Assembly: GCF_000300975.2 (NCBI RefSeq)
Contig: NZ_AEEC02000004.1
Location: forward strand, 124,001-188,000
Length of the DNA stretch: 64,000 nt
Direction of reading: 5' to 3'
From: Herbaspirillum frisingense GSF30
GTDB lineage: Bacteria > Pseudomonadota > Gammaproteobacteria > Burkholderiales > Burkholderiaceae_D
Each line of letters begins with the position of its first letter. Position 1 is the first letter of the stretch. Positions 38,322-48,505 of the stretch are shown piece after piece. The position numbers were made by a program, and so were the translations under genes. The notes under the pieces were generated by a model that saw only the letters and a program-made list of their open reading frames with translations, had not been told where the DNA came from and made no database searches.

Positions 38322-39989
38322 CTAGGTGGTGCGATGCATCGCCAGAGCCTTCGCTGTCCCGCGTGACGGCAGGCCCGGTTGCGCCCGCGTCATGCCGGAA
38401 GCAGCGCCCGGCGCACTCGCCACGGCAGCATCCAGATTGAACACGCTGATCGCCTGGATCATTTGCTGGGTCGATTCTTCCAGGCTGGCGGCGGCCGCTG
38501 CGGCTTCCTCCACCAGTGCGGCATTGCGCTGGGTGACTTCGTCCATCATCACCACCGCTTCATTGACTTGCTGGATACCGGTCTGCTGTTCGCCGGAAGC
38601 GGCCGTGATCTCCGCCACTGCCGTGGCGGCCTGCGTCACCGAACGCATGATGCCGTCCATGGTGTCGCGCATCTCGTCGGCCAGCTTCACGCCGGCGCCG
38701 ACGCGCTGCGACGATTCATCGATGAGGGCCTTGATTTCCTTGGTGGCCTGGGTCGAACGCTGCGCCAGGGTGCGCACCTCGCCGGCCACGACGGCGAAGC
38801 CGCGACCCTGTTCACCGGCACGCGCGGCTTCCACGGCGGCGTTGAGTGCCAGGATATTGGTCTGGAAGGCGATGCCATCGATCAGCCCGGTGATCTGCTT
38901 GATCTGGTCGGCGCTCTTGTTGATCGCATCCATGGTCTCGTTGATGTGCCTGATCGAGGCTTCGCCGGTGCGGGTGGTGACCAGCGCTTCTTCCACCAGA
39001 CGGTTGGCCTGGCGCGCGTTTTCGCTGTTCTGGGTGACGGTGGAGGCCAGTTCCTCCATGCTGGCGGCGGTCTCTTCCAGACTGCTGGCCTGCGATTCGG
39101 TGCGCGAGGACAGGTCCATGTTGCCACGCGCGATCTCGCTGGTGGCCTGGGCCATGTGTACGCCACTGCGACGCACGTCGCCCACCGATGCCACCAGGTT
39201 CACACGCATCTGTTCCATTGCCTGCAGCAGGGCCCCCATTTCATCGCGACGTGCCTGCAGATCGTTGGCCGAGAGATCGCCACCGGCGACCCGGCGCGAT
39301 TGTGCGACCGCCTGCCGCAGCGGCGTGAAGATGCGCGAGGCCAGTGTCATGCGCAGCAGCGCCAGGCTGGCCAGGGCAACGCCGGAGGCAGCCAGGGTCG
39401 GCAGGCTGCTGGCGTGATCCATACATTGCGCATTGAGGAAGGCCAGTGCGCCTACGCCCACGGCGGCCACCCCCAGCCCGAGGTCCAGCCGGGTCTTGAG
39501 CGATACCCGCGCCGCGCGTTGCACTGCGCCGCGCAATCCGGTCGGTACCACCTCGCCGCGATACACGGCGATGCGAGCACTTTCTTTCTTCAGTTCCTTG
39601 TAGGCCCCCTCGGCGGCATTGACTTCGGCACGACTGGGCTTGGTACGCACCGACATGTAGCCGGTGCAGACGCCGCGCTCCCAGATCGGGGTGACGTTGG
39701 CCTTGACCCAGTAGAAGTCGCCGTTCTTGCAGCGGTTCTTGACCAGGCCGGTCCAGGGCAGGCCGGCCTTGAGCGTGCTCCACAAGTCAGCGAAGGCCAG
39801 CTCCGGCATGTCCGGATGGCGCACGATGTTTTGCGGCGCGCCGATCAGCTCTTCTTCGGTAAAGCCGCTGACGGCGATGAAGGTCGGATTGACGTAGGTG
39901 ATGCGTCCCTTGGTATCGGTCTTGGAAACGATCGATGCATGGGCGTCGATGTCGCGTTCCTGTTGGGTTACGGGCAGGTTCAGGCGCAT
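38322..39989 (-). CDS. Aer-like chemoreceptor with N-terminal PAS domain
   Basis: 555 aa. A cytoplasmic PAS (about 15-110) has the energy-taxis pattern TYVNPTFIAVSGFTEEELIG and NIVRHPDMPELAFADLW, where family members bind FAD. Two short hydrophobic segments (about 170-215) anchor it without a periplasmic domain, then HAMP and the signalling hairpin [19 protein letters not shown]. It probably mediates aerotaxis or redox taxis through the Che system. No C-terminal docking pentapeptide. TGGAG lies 7 nt before ATG 39989. Its promoter region contains a perfect AT-rich inverted repeat and an ATTTG repeat site. Confidence 0.92.
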   Translation of the reverse strand: MRLNLPVTQQERDIDAHASIVSKTDTKGRITYVNPTFIAVSGFTEEELIGAPQNIVRHPDMPELAFADLWSTLKAGLPWTGLVKNRCKNGDFYWVKANVTPIWERGVCTGYMSVRTKPSRAEVNAAEGAYKELKKESARIAVYRGEVVPTGLRGAVQRAARVSLKTRLDLGLGVAAVGVGALAFLNAQCMDHASSLPTLAASGVALASLALLRMTLASRIFTPLRQAVAQSRRVAGGDLSANDLQARRDEMGALLQAMEQMRVNLVASVGDVRRSGVHMAQATSEIARGNMDLSSRTESQASSLEETAASMEELASTVTQNSENARQANRLVEEALVTTRTGEASIRHINETMDAINKSADQIKQITGLIDGIAFQTNILALNAAVEAARAGEQGRGFAVVAGEVRTLAQRSTQATKEIKALIDESSQRVGAGVKLADEMRDTMDGIMRSVTQAATAVAEITAASGEQQTGIQQVNEAVVMMDEVTQRNAALVEEAAAAAASLEESTQQMIQAISVFNLDAAVASAPGAASGMTRAQPGLPSRGTAKALAMHRTT

Positions 39990-40041
39990 GATCGACTCCA
40001 GGGAAGTTGGTTGATGGAATCATTAAAACACAAATTCATTT

Positions 40042-40062
40042 AAATCGTTTAAAAAACGATTT
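40042..40062. promoter_or_regulatory. Perfect inverted repeat upstream of the Aer-like gene
   Basis: AAATCGTTT-AAA-AAACGATTT, 53 nt upstream of the ATG at 39989. The position and symmetry fit an operator for a dimeric regulator. Confidence 0.5.
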
Positions 40063-40246
40063 ATTCGAGATATAAATAATGAATTCGTTGCGCACGTCCA
40101 ACGTAGTTGTTGGAAAGAAAAGACCTGATGAGTTTTGTGGGGGATATTTCTAAGTATATGAAATATAAGGATATTAGTGGCGCTGCCTGGATTGTGATGC
40201 CGATTTCCAGCCGTCCGGGAGAAAAGTATCTCCGACGCTTAAATGA

Positions 40247-40270
40247 TTAATTTGATTTATTTATTTGTGC
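40247..40270. promoter_or_regulatory. ATTTG repeat motif, copy 1
   Basis: The plus strand reads TTA-ATTTG-ATTTATTT-ATTTG-TGC. The core ATTTG-ATTT-ATTTG recurs on the minus strand at 43991-44017 and 49162-49178, each time in front of a signalling gene. This copy has four extra bases between the ATTTG units. Confidence 0.5.
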
Positions 40271-40451
40271 TTGTCAGGCGATGGGAGATGTACCGGGCTC
40301 GCCATCCTTCCGCCCTCCCTTACCGGCGCGATCGTTTACCCGCTCCAGGCTGGCAGGGCAAGGCAGGGGGGGCGCATGCTGTCCAATGACCGACCCCGGA
40401 CGGAACCTGCATTGCAGTGCGGACGAAACAAGCCCGCGCAGGCGTGTTGCT

Positions 40452-40889
40452 TCAGTGCTCCGCGTCTGCGCCTGACGCATGCTGCCGCAAGGCCAGCGCC
40501 AATTCCTGGTCCAGGCTGGCCATGTGCCTTACCAGCATGGCCGGGATCATCGCCATCACGATATCGGCCAGCGGCGCATTGCCATCGTCCAGGTAGGGGC
40601 GCAAGCGGTGCATCAGCGCCAGCAGCTCGGCATGGTCGCGCCGGTGGGCGCGGATCTCGCGATAGCCGATGGCTTCCATCATGTTTTCTTCCTGGCGAAA
40701 GCCGGCTTCGATCTCGGCGACCAGCGCCGCATAGGCACTGGCAAAGCGGTCCGCGGGCAAGGCTGCGAGGGCGGCAATGCCTTCCAGCACCTGGCGGTGC
40801 TCGGCATCCATGTCGGTGAGCAAGGCAGGGATGGCCTGGCGATGCAAGCCGGCGTCGATGGTCGGGGTGGGATCGGCGGTATGGGGCAT
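40452..40889 (-). CDS. Bacteriohemerythrin-like O2-binding protein
   Basis: 145-aa four-helix hemerythrin domain with a di-iron site. Ligand candidates appear in order: H31 in DMDAEHRQVLEG, H/E in FRQEENMMEAIGY, HRRDHAELLALMH, and the C-terminal H/D pair in LVRHMASLDQE. Such proteins bind O2 and are often encoded beside aerotaxis receptors and c-di-GMP enzymes, as here between the Aer-like gene and cheV. An O2-carrier or O2-sensing role in energy taxis is an inference from context. The N-terminal 20 residues are extra relative to the core domain. Confidence 0.88.
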   Translation of the reverse strand: MPHTADPTPTIDAGLHRQAIPALLTDMDAEHRQVLEGIAALAALPADRFASAYAALVAEIEAGFRQEENMMEAIGYREIRAHRRDHAELLALMHRLRPYLDDGNAPLADIVMAMIPAMLVRHMASLDQELALALRQHASGADAEH

Positions 40890-41097
40890 GACCAGCCTCC
40901 AGCAGCAGGGTGCGACCGGTCGCGGGTCGGGGCGGAGGCGTCCGGGTTGCCGGCAACGGCGCGGTGCCGTTTGTTGCTGATCGGTGCTCGCTAACCGGAA
41001 GAACGCTCACTTCTGATTCTAGAAGCTTCGTCTCGAATTATTTTGAGATAGCGCAAAGCTGCCGGCATTGCCGGCGACGGAAAGTGCATGGCACAAA

Positions 41098-41129
41098 GCC
41101 GGACGCCACCCGTGAAGGTGGCGTCCGGC
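41098..41129 (-). terminator. Strong hairpin downstream of cheV
   Basis: A perfect 13-bp stem GCCGGACGCCACC/GGTGGCGTCCGGC with a 6-nt loop; the minus strand continues TTTGTGCC. It lies in the 316-bp gap 40890-41205, 77 nt past the cheV stop. A second repeat, GCCGGC-ATT-GCCGGC, sits at 41061-41075. The U tract is poor. The rest of the gap shows nothing further. Confidence 0.6.
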
Positions 41130-41205
41130 TTGCTTCAGTCAGCCACCCCGAAGGGCGGCCGCGCGCTTGTAAAAAACGCCGTCACTGGCTCTGCAGTAGG
41201 TGCCG

Positions 41206-42168
41206 TCAGGGGGGCAGCACCTTGCGCAGCATTGCTGCCAGTTCGGGCGGGGAAAACTTGGCGACATAACCATCGGCGCCCACCGAACGCACATGGTCTT
41301 CGTTGGCTGAACCGGTCAGCGAGGAGTGGATCACCACCGGCAATTGCTTGTATCGGTCCGAGGCCTTGATCTTGCGGGTCAGGGTGAAGCCATCCATTTC
41401 CGGCATTTCGAGGTCGGTCAGCACCATGGCGACCTTGTCGGTCAGCGGCTTGCCTTCCTGTTCAGCTGCTTGCGACAGTTCCTGAAGTTTCTTCCAGGCC
41501 TGGAGGCCATCGGTAGTCATCACGTAGGGCAGGTTCAGGTCCTTCAGGCATTGCTCGATCAGGGCACGTGCCATGCGCGAATCGTCGGCGGCCAGGATCA
41601 CCGAGCCAGGCTTGAGCCGGAACTCGTTGCTGCCCGGCGACGGGCTCTGCACCTGTTCCTTCACCGGCGAGACCATGTTCAGGATATGTTCCACGTCCAG
41701 CACCTGGACCAGCCGGCCACCATCGAGCGCCGAATCAAGGCGGGCGATGCTGGTCACCAGGCTGCCCGGCGAATGCGAATCGGCCGGCAGTACCTGGCTC
41801 CAGTCCAGGCGCACGATCTCTTCCACCGACTCCACCGCAAAAGCCTGGGTATGGCGGGCGAATTCGGTGATCAGCAGGATGTTCATGCCATGACCAGCCT
41901 TGCAACCGGCCACCGCCGGCAGGTCCACCACCGACATCACCTGGCCGCGGATGTTGACCATCCCCAGCATCGGCGAGCGCATGCCGGCCGCAGCGGTGAT
42001 GTCCATCATGGGAACGATCTCGCGGATCTTGAAGACGTTGATGCCATACAGCTCACCCGGCTTGTCGGTGGAACCATCAGGGGTTCCCAGACGGAACAGC
42101 AGCAGTTCGAACTTGTTGCTGGAGGTCAGGTTGGTGCGTTCGTCGATTTCTTTTTGAAAGGCGTCCAT
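41206..42168 (-). CDS. cheV: CheV chemotaxis coupling protein (CheW-REC)
   Basis: 320 aa. An N-terminal CheW-like domain (about 15-170, with NVFKIREIVPMM and GMVNIRGQVMSVVDL) couples receptors to CheA, followed by a receiver domain (about 185-318) with D195-D196, D252 in VLTDLEMPEMDG and Lys in YVAKFSPPE. CheV acts as a phosphorylation-tuned coupling protein or phosphate sink. It follows the chemoreceptor gene 42184-43920 by 15 nt on the same strand, so they are probably co-transcribed and may work as a unit. cheA, cheY, cheR and cheB are not in this window. Confidence 0.95.
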   Translation of the reverse strand: MDAFQKEIDERTNLTSSNKFELLLFRLGTPDGSTDKPGELYGINVFKIREIVPMMDITAAAGMRSPMLGMVNIRGQVMSVVDLPAVAGCKAGHGMNILLITEFARHTQAFAVESVEEIVRLDWSQVLPADSHSPGSLVTSIARLDSALDGGRLVQVLDVEHILNMVSPVKEQVQSPSPGSNEFRLKPGSVILAADDSRMARALIEQCLKDLNLPYVMTTDGLQAWKKLQELSQAAEQEGKPLTDKVAMVLTDLEMPEMDGFTLTRKIKASDRYKQLPVVIHSSLTGSANEDHVRSVGADGYVAKFSPPELAAMLRKVLPP

Positions 42169-42183
42169 TGTCGTCCTCGGGGA

Positions 42184-43920
42184 TCAGAATTGTTCCCAGT
42201 CGCCGTTGTCGGCGGCATGGTCATGGCTGCTTTTGGTAGCGGCCGGGCGGGTCGGTGCAGCCGGCTGGGCGATGCTGCGGGCGCGGGCCTGGGCCACCGC
42301 CGGGCGCGCCGGGGTGATGTCGCGCACCACCGGTGCGGCTGCGGTCTGCATCATGGGCGCCGGCACATGGCTGCTGTCGAGGCGGAACACGCCAACGGTC
42401 TGGCTCAGTCGTGTCGCCTGTTCCTGCAGGGCCTTGGCGGCGGCAGCAGCCTGTTCCACCAGGGCGGCATTCTGCTGGGTGTTTTCGTCCATCTGCACCA
42501 CGGCATTGTTGATCTGTTCGATCCCTTGCGACTGCTCGGCGCCGGCAGCGGTGATCTCGGCCACGATGTCGGAGACGCGCTTGACGCTGGCGACCACCTC
42601 GTTCATGGTCTGGCCGGCTTCGTGGACCAGCTTGCTGCCAGTGTCCACCTTGGTCACGGAGTCGTCGATGAGACCCTTGATTTCATGGGCAGCGGCAGCG
42701 CTGCGCTGGGCCAGCGAACGCACTTCCGAGGCCACCACTGCGAAGCCGCGTCCCTGTTCACCGGCACGGGCAGCTTCCACGGCGGCGTTCAGGGCCAGGA
42801 TGTTGGTCTGGAAGGCGATGCCGTCGATCACGCCGATGATGTCGACGATCTTGCGCGAGGATTCGTTGATGGCGCCCATGGTATCAACCACCTTGCCGAC
42901 CACCTGGCCGCCACTCTGGGCGATCTCGGACGCGGATACGGCAAGCTGGTTGGCCTGGCGGGCGTTGTCGGAGTTCTGGCGCACGGTGGAGGTCAGTTCT
43001 TCCATGGCCGAGGCGGTTTCTTCGAGCGCGCCGGCCTGTTGTTCGGTGCGGGAGGACAGGTCCATGTTGCCGGTCGCGATCTCGGCCGAGGCAGTAGAGA
43101 TGGTGTCGGTACCCTGGCGCACTTCACGCACGATGTTCAGGAGGTTGCCGTTCATCTGCTTGAGCGCGTCCAGCAGCTGGCCGGTCTCGTCGCGATGGGC
43201 GCTGGGGATGTCGGCGGTCAGGTCACCTTCGGCTACCTGGCGGGCAATGGCGACCGCATTGGTCAGCGGACGGGCCACCAGACGGGCGATCCACCACGAG
43301 AGAATCATCGACAAGGTGATGCATGCAACGACCAGGACGATGATGGCCAGACGTGCCTGTTCATAGACCTGGGTGGCAGTGGCATCGGAGACGGCAGCTC
43401 CCTTGCTGTTGACTTCGGAGAGTTCGCTGATCTGCTCCTGCAGCTTGCGATAGACCGGGGTGGAGGCGCTGTTGAGCAGGGCGTGTCCAGCCTGCTTCTG
43501 GCCCTCCTGGAACAGGGCGGAAATGCGGTCATGCAGTTGTTTGTATTCGGCTACGTTGCGCTGGATTTCCGGATACAGCTCCTTTTCACGGGGCTCGGAA
43601 ACCAGCTTGCCGTATTCCGTCACTTCCTTCATCAGCATGTCCATCTGCTTGTCGGCGCGCTCACGTGAGGCCTGCTCTTCCTTCTTGTCGTCGGCCAGCA
43701 GCTGCTGCATGTCGAAGCTGCGCGAGCGGGCCAGTGCCAGGCTGATCTTGGACAGCGTGCTCATGCTGGGCAGCCAGTTGCGGGCGATGTCGGTGGAACT
43801 CTGGTTGACCTGCCCCAGTTGTGCAATGGCGAAGCCGCCCAGCCCTACGATGAACACCAGCACCACCAGGAAGGCAGCGTTGAGCTTGTGGGCGATTTTC
43901 AGATCGTAGAACCATTTCAT
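42184..43920 (-). CDS. Chemoreceptor with four-helix periplasmic domain and docking pentapeptide
   Basis: 578-aa methyl-accepting chemotaxis protein. Helix 1 spans about 10-30, a periplasmic four-helix-bundle-like domain about 31-188 is rich in heptads ([19 protein letters not shown]), helix 2 spans about 190-210, then HAMP and the signalling hairpin [19 protein letters not shown]. It ends DWEQF after a long flexible linker rich in Ala/Pro. That matches the xWxxF docking signal for CheR/CheB, which the other two receptors in the window lack. AGGAG lies before ATG 43920. The promoter region contains ATTTG repeats. Confidence 0.94.
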   Translation of the reverse strand: MKWFYDLKIAHKLNAAFLVVLVFIVGLGGFAIAQLGQVNQSSTDIARNWLPSMSTLSKISLALARSRSFDMQQLLADDKKEEQASRERADKQMDMLMKEVTEYGKLVSEPREKELYPEIQRNVAEYKQLHDRISALFQEGQKQAGHALLNSASTPVYRKLQEQISELSEVNSKGAAVSDATATQVYEQARLAIIVLVVACITLSMILSWWIARLVARPLTNAVAIARQVAEGDLTADIPSAHRDETGQLLDALKQMNGNLLNIVREVRQGTDTISTASAEIATGNMDLSSRTEQQAGALEETASAMEELTSTVRQNSDNARQANQLAVSASEIAQSGGQVVGKVVDTMGAINESSRKIVDIIGVIDGIAFQTNILALNAAVEAARAGEQGRGFAVVASEVRSLAQRSAAAAHEIKGLIDDSVTKVDTGSKLVHEAGQTMNEVVASVKRVSDIVAEITAAGAEQSQGIEQINNAVVQMDENTQQNAALVEQAAAAAKALQEQATRLSQTVGVFRLDSSHVPAPMMQTAAAPVVRDITPARPAVAQARARSIAQPAAPTRPAATKSSHDHAADNGDWEQF

Positions 43921-43990
43921 GATGACAACTCCTGATAGGTGCGCTATTCGGATGTGTGAGTGCGCTCAGGGACCATCATAGGGACTACAA

Positions 43991-44017
43991 ACAAATAAAT
44001 CAAATAAAACAAATTAA
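43991..44017. promoter_or_regulatory. ATTTG repeat motif, copy 2
   Basis: Plus strand CAAATAAAT, CAAATAAAA, CAAATTAAG: three units with exact 9-bp period (on the minus strand, ATTTG repeats). It lies 72 nt upstream of the chemoreceptor start at 43920. Confidence 0.55.
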
Positions 44018-44034
44018 GCAGTTGTTTTATTTTC

Positions 44035-46347
44035 TTAGGGATTTTCCTGATTCGGGGATTTTCCAGCGTGGGGGTTTTGCTGCAGCCATTTTTCGACGGT
44101 ATTCATCAAGCCCACCTGGGTGAAGGGCTTGCTGAGGTAATCGTCCATGCCGGCGTCCAGGCAGCGCTGGCGATCACCTTCGATGGCGCTGGCCGTGAGG
44201 GCGACGATGGGGGTGCGCGGGCGACTCTGGGCCTGTTCGATGGCGCGGATTTCGGCGGTGGCCTGGTAGCCATCCATGACAGGCATCATGCAGTCCATGA
44301 GCACCAGGTCGTACTGGCCGTGGCGTATGGCGTCGACCGCCAGCAGACCGTTTTCCACTTCCTGCAGGACACAGCCGCGACGCGCCAGCAGGATGCGCAG
44401 CAGCTGGCGGTTGATGTCGGTATCTTCGGCCACCAGGATGCGGGCCCCGTTCATCACCGTCGGGAGGCTGGCAGGGGCGGCGGTGGGCGCCTCCTGCACC
44501 GGGCTCTGCGCACTGAGTGACGCGGCCGGCGCTTGCTCCGCTTGCACGGTAGAAGCCGTCAGTACCGGGGATGGCGAGGGTGAGCCGGTGCCGGGCAGCG
44601 GCTGCGCGCCTTCGGCGCAGAGGATATCGAAGCTGAAGCGGGTCGACTGGCCCGGTACGCTCTGGCAGGCGATCTTTCCACCCATCAATTCCACCAGATT
44701 CTTGCTGATTGCCAGGCCCAGCCCGGTGCCGCCGAAGCGGCGCGAAATCGTGTTGTCGGCCTGGGTGAATGGCTGGAACAGTTGCGCCAGGGCTTCCGGT
44801 GTGATGCCGATGCCGCTGTCGGCAACGGCAAAGAACAGCCGCCAGCGGTTGAGCCCCGATTCTTCCTTTCGTGCCGACATGCTCAGGCGCACGTGCCCGG
44901 CCGGGGTGAACTTGATGGCGTTGCTCAGCAGGTTGCCCAGCACCTGTTTCAGGCGTGAGGGATCGCCCACCAGGCACAGGCTTTCGTCGCAGTCGATGCG
45001 CAGGTCGAACTCCACCGCCCGGTTGTGGATCGAGGGCCGATACAGCTCGACCACATCGCGCGCCAGGCGGGCCGGATGGAAGGCCACCTCTTCCAGGTCC
45101 AGCTTGCCGGATTCGATCTTGGAAAAGTCCAGGATGTCGTTGATGATGCGCACCAGGCCGCCGCTGGCGTTGTGGATGCTGTCGGCATAGTGGCGCTGCT
45201 TGCTGGACAGGCCCGATTCCATCAGCAGTTCGGACAGGCCCAGGATGCCATTCATGGGTGTGCGGATTTCATGGCTGACCATGGCCAGGAAGCGTGACTT
45301 GGCCTCGTTGGCGCTGTCGGCTTCTTCCTTCAACTGCATGGCCAGGGCGGCGTCCTGCTCGCGGCGCTGGGCCTGGCGCAAGGCCACGGCGAAACCACCG
45401 ATCAGGCCGACCAGGCTGATGGCCGCCACCAGCATGAGCGGGTACATGGATTCCAGCCATTCGCCGAAATAGACCTTGTCGGTGACGCCGATCTCCAGAA
45501 ACATCGGCGCATTGCGCACCGGGCGATGGATGCCCAGCCAGTGTGCCTGCATGAAATAGTAGGGGGCGCGGCCATCCTGATTGGCGGGGCGCTGCGGATG
45601 CAGTTCAGCCAGCGGCGTGATGTCGCGCTCGGCATCGGTGTCGTGGACCAGGGCGGTGCTGATCAGGGCTTTTTCGTCCTGTCGCGAGAGCAGGATGGAA
45701 AACGGCTTGTCCTTGGTGACGGCACTGAAGAAGTCTTCAAAGAAGGCGCAGGGCAGGGCCACCACCACGATGGCCAGCATGCGGCCCTGGCGATCATTGA
45801 TGCGCCGGCTCAGGTAGAAGGTCGGCACGCCGGCGGCACGTGAATTGACGGTTTCTCCGAGGAAATCTTCGGTTGAGGCCGATTTGCTGTGGTGCAGATA
45901 GTAGTCGCGGTCGCTCAGGTCCAGCGGTGGCGCCGGATGGACACGCGAGAGGGCGATGATGCGACCGTCGGCGTTGCTGATGCCGACGCCGGAAATGAAG
46001 GGCAGTCCGCGGATCTTCTCGCGCAGCGCCTGCGAAAAATCGGCACTGCCGACGTGCTGGCGGAGTTGCAGCTCGTCATCGATGTTGGCCGCTTCGATGT
46101 CGTACTGGATGCTGTCGATCACCAGACGCGCCGAGGACATGGTCTGGGCCGTGCTTTCTGCCAGCACGGTGGAGAGGGTGGACAGATCGTTGCGCCAGTC
46201 GTTGAGACTGGCCCGATACAGCAATGCGCCTGAGACGATGAGAGTGGTCATCAGCAGGCCCAGCAGCAGTACGCCCAGCGTGACCGCGGAGCGGCGGATG
46301 CGGGGCCGCAGCGGCGCGGTGCGGGGGGCAGGCAGGGGCTGGCTCAT
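44035..46347 (-). CDS. Cache-domain hybrid sensor histidine kinase
   Basis: 770 aa. Helix 1 spans about 23-45 and a periplasmic double-Cache-like domain about 50-315 ([50 protein letters not shown]). Helix 2 lies about 320-342, HisKA has H near 357 in [15 protein letters not shown], then HATPase ([14 protein letters not shown]) and a C-terminal receiver with D near 684 in [15 protein letters not shown] Pro/Ala-rich linker (about 575-630) separates the receiver. There is no HPt domain, but a free HPt protein is encoded next upstream (46395-46790), a natural relay partner. Confidence 0.93.
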   Translation of the reverse strand: MSQPLPAPRTAPLRPRIRRSAVTLGVLLLGLLMTTLIVSGALLYRASLNDWRNDLSTLSTVLAESTAQTMSSARLVIDSIQYDIEAANIDDELQLRQHVGSADFSQALREKIRGLPFISGVGISNADGRIIALSRVHPAPPLDLSDRDYYLHHSKSASTEDFLGETVNSRAAGVPTFYLSRRINDRQGRMLAIVVVALPCAFFEDFFSAVTKDKPFSILLSRQDEKALISTALVHDTDAERDITPLAELHPQRPANQDGRAPYYFMQAHWLGIHRPVRNAPMFLEIGVTDKVYFGEWLESMYPLMLVAAISLVGLIGGFAVALRQAQRREQDAALAMQLKEEADSANEAKSRFLAMVSHEIRTPMNGILGLSELLMESGLSSKQRHYADSIHNASGGLVRIINDILDFSKIESGKLDLEEVAFHPARLARDVVELYRPSIHNRAVEFDLRIDCDESLCLVGDPSRLKQVLGNLLSNAIKFTPAGHVRLSMSARKEESGLNRWRLFFAVADSGIGITPEALAQLFQPFTQADNTISRRFGGTGLGLAISKNLVELMGGKIACQSVPGQSTRFSFDILCAEGAQPLPGTGSPSPSPVLTASTVQAEQAPAASLSAQSPVQEAPTAAPASLPTVMNGARILVAEDTDINRQLLRILLARRGCVLQEVENGLLAVDAIRHGQYDLVLMDCMMPVMDGYQATAEIRAIEQAQSRPRTPIVALTASAIEGDRQRCLDAGMDDYLSKPFTQVGLMNTVEKWLQQNPHAGKSPNQENP

Positions 46348-46394
46348 GTCGTGCAGGCAGGTACGGCGTGGGTGGGGTTGGATGCAGGCCCGAT

Positions 46395-46790
46395 TCAGGC
46401 AGACATGGGCGCGTGGGCGTAGCGCCGGATCTCATCCAGTACCAGCCCGAAGCTGACCTGCAGCTGCACCAGTTCTTCGGGGCGTGGCGTCTGGCCCTGG
46501 CGGCCGGCCTGTTCTGTCTGCAGCAGCAGGGCGGTCAGTACACGGGCGTTGAACAGGGCGCACATGCCCTTGAGGGTGTGGCTCTCGTGGCGGGCGGCGT
46601 CGGCATTGCCGGCCAGGGTCGCCTGTTCCAGTCGCGAAAAGATGTCAGGCGCGCTGTCCACGAAGGTGCGTGCCAGCGCCGCGACGGTGCGCGCATCGCC
46701 GCCTACGGCCTCCAGCAGATCGCTGGGATCGATATGAAGATAGTCGCTCGCTGACTGGCCCGGATGCACGGTTCCCCCCTGTGTTTTCAT
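46395..46790 (-). CDS. Stand-alone HPt phosphotransfer protein
   Basis: 131 aa, helical, with the phosphotransfer signature [17 protein letters not shown]71 being the phosphorylatable residue. It is encoded between the Cache hybrid kinase and a second Cache kinase without its own receiver, all on one strand with gaps under 50 nt. It probably shuttles phosphate from the hybrid kinase receiver to a response regulator such as the HTH-REC protein at 48506. That pathway is inferred from gene order. Confidence 0.9.
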   Translation of the reverse strand: MKTQGGTVHPGQSASDYLHIDPSDLLEAVGGDARTVAALARTFVDSAPDIFSRLEQATLAGNADAARHESHTLKGMCALFNARVLTALLLQTEQAGRQGQTPRPEELVQLQVSFGLVLDEIRRYAHAPMSA

Positions 46791-46805
46791 TTCTTTGCCG
46801 CCGTT

Positions 46806-48476
46806 TTACTTCGGCTCTTCTATTGGCAATGTGAAGCTGAAAGTCGATCCCTGATGTTGTTTGGACTGTAACACGAGTTTACCCCCCATGAGCGTCACCA
46901 GACGCTGGGCAATGGTCAGTCCGAGACCGGCGCCATCCCTGGAACGGCGCACGCTGTCGTCGGCCTGGGTGAACTTCTCGAAGATGGTCTCCAGTTGCGC
47001 GGGTGGAATGCCGATGCCGGTGTCCTTGATATGGATGTCGAGCTGGTCGGCAGCACTGCGCTCGACCTCGACCATGATGCGGCCTGTGTCGGTATAGCGC
47101 ACGGCGTTGCCGATCAGGTTTTCCAGCACGCGCAGCACCTTGCGCTGGTCGCATACCAGCAGCTGCGGGACGTCGTCTGCGATGCGGCATTCCAGCAGCA
47201 CACCCTTGTCGCGGGCAGCCGCATAGTGGCGGGCGATGGCCTGCCCGACCAGTTCGCGCAGGTTTTCCGGTGCCATGTGAACGGTCACGCGGCGGTCTTC
47301 CAGTTCGGTCACCTCCAGGATGGCATTGACCAGGTCCAGCAGGCGATTACCACTGTCGTGGATGGCCGTGGCGTACTGCGCCAGGGGCGACTCCCCCAGC
47401 TCCTCGCGCAAGGCGTCGGAATAGCCGAGCACGCCGTTGAGCGGGGTGCGGAACTCATGCGACATGTTGGACAGGAAGCGCGACTTGGCCTGGTTGGCCT
47501 GCATGGCGTCCTGGCGGCTGCGTTGCAGCGAGCCGGCCATCCAGATCAGTACCGCATTGAATACCAGCACCGCCAGCGTGATCAGGGTCGCCAGCGTGAG
47601 GGTACGGTTGCGTTCGCGGTAGTAGGGGGCCAGGCGTTCTTCGATGTCGATGCCCACCGAGGCGTAGAGCGGGTAGTCGCGCAACTTCTGGAAGGCGTAG
47701 ATGCGCTCGCGGCCGTCGACCCGGCTGGCGGCTTCCACCACGCCGCTGCCCTGGGCCAGCATGGCAGCGTAGACCTTGCCGCCGCGCACCTGCTCGCCCA
47801 TGGCGTCCATGTCGCCGGTGCGGCGCACCCGTGCCACGCCATCGGCACCGACCAGGGTGATCACGCCGTGATGGCCGACATCGATCTGGTGGTACAGGCT
47901 GGTAAAGTATTGCGGGTCCATCGAGACCACCACGACGCCGCCGAAGCCGCCGTCGGGGCGGTTGATGCGTCGCGTGAGCTGCAGCGACCATTTCTTGGAG
48001 ACGCGGCCCAGTACCGGGGTACTGATGAAAAGCTTGTCTTCACCGCCATGCATGTGAACCTGGATGTGTTCGCGGTCGGACAGGTTCAGGGGTGTGAAGG
48101 GCTTGCTGGAGAGCACCACGTCACCGTTGCGGTCGACGATGGTGAAGAGGTTGTAGACGTTGCGTGCCACCAGGCCATTGTCGATCTCGTTGGCCAGGTC
48201 CAGTGCCGGGCCGCGTTCACCATAGCGGTAACGCAGGTAGACGGCAGCCTGGTCGGCTGCTTCGATGGTGCGGTAGGCATGTTCCAGGAACAGCCGCGAG
48301 AGCGACTGGGCATCGCGACGGGCGTCCTGCAGGTGGTTTTCGCGGCTGCTCTGCAGCTCCTTGAGCGCTCCAAGCCACAGACCGCAGATCAGCAGCAGGG
48401 AAAACAGCCCCAGCGCCAGGCGCAGATCGATGCGCGCAAACCGGAGGGGCAAGAGAGAGGTTTTCCGGTCATCCAT
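46806..48476 (-). CDS. Cache-domain sensor histidine kinase
   Basis: 556 aa from ATG 48476; the frame is open to 48536, inside the preceding gene, but the shorter form starts properly before helix 1 (about 20-40). The periplasmic double-Cache-like domain (about 45-295) has NLFTIVDRNGDVVLSSKPF, LNLSDREHIQVHMHG and RINRPDGGFGGVVVVSMDP. Helix 2 spans about 300-320, HisKA has H near 339 in MSHEFRTPLNGVLGY, and HATPase has RSRDGAGLGLTIAQRL. It has no receiver, so it phosphorylates a separate regulator. The Cache region resembles that of the 44035-46347 kinase, which suggests paralogy. Confidence 0.92.
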   Translation of the reverse strand: MDDRKTSLLPLRFARIDLRLALGLFSLLLICGLWLGALKELQSSRENHLQDARRDAQSLSRLFLEHAYRTIEAADQAAVYLRYRYGERGPALDLANEIDNGLVARNVYNLFTIVDRNGDVVLSSKPFTPLNLSDREHIQVHMHGGEDKLFISTPVLGRVSKKWSLQLTRRINRPDGGFGGVVVVSMDPQYFTSLYHQIDVGHHGVITLVGADGVARVRRTGDMDAMGEQVRGGKVYAAMLAQGSGVVEAASRVDGRERIYAFQKLRDYPLYASVGIDIEERLAPYYRERNRTLTLATLITLAVLVFNAVLIWMAGSLQRSRQDAMQANQAKSRFLSNMSHEFRTPLNGVLGYSDALREELGESPLAQYATAIHDSGNRLLDLVNAILEVTELEDRRVTVHMAPENLRELVGQAIARHYAAARDKGVLLECRIADDVPQLLVCDQRKVLRVLENLIGNAVRYTDTGRIMVEVERSAADQLDIHIKDTGIGIPPAQLETIFEKFTQADDSVRRSRDGAGLGLTIAQRLVTLMGGKLVLQSKQHQGSTFSFTLPIEEPK

Positions 48477-48505
48477 GGCGCTGCTGGCCTTTCCAGTGGT
48501 AGTCC

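Larger units (their letters stand above)
39990..40451. other. 462-bp intergenic region, AT-rich
   Basis: Promoter region of the Aer-like gene plus the 3' flank of the hemerythrin gene. Positions 40010-40270 are far more AT-rich than the surroundings. They hold an inverted repeat (40042-40062) and an ATTTG repeat motif (40247-40270). No plausible coding frame. Confidence 0.6.

Noticed and set aside
41326-43668. A plus-strand open frame of 780 codons opposite cheV and the chemoreceptor
   Set aside because: Gly/His-rich antisense translation of a methyl-accepting protein; the opposite frame has clear domains.
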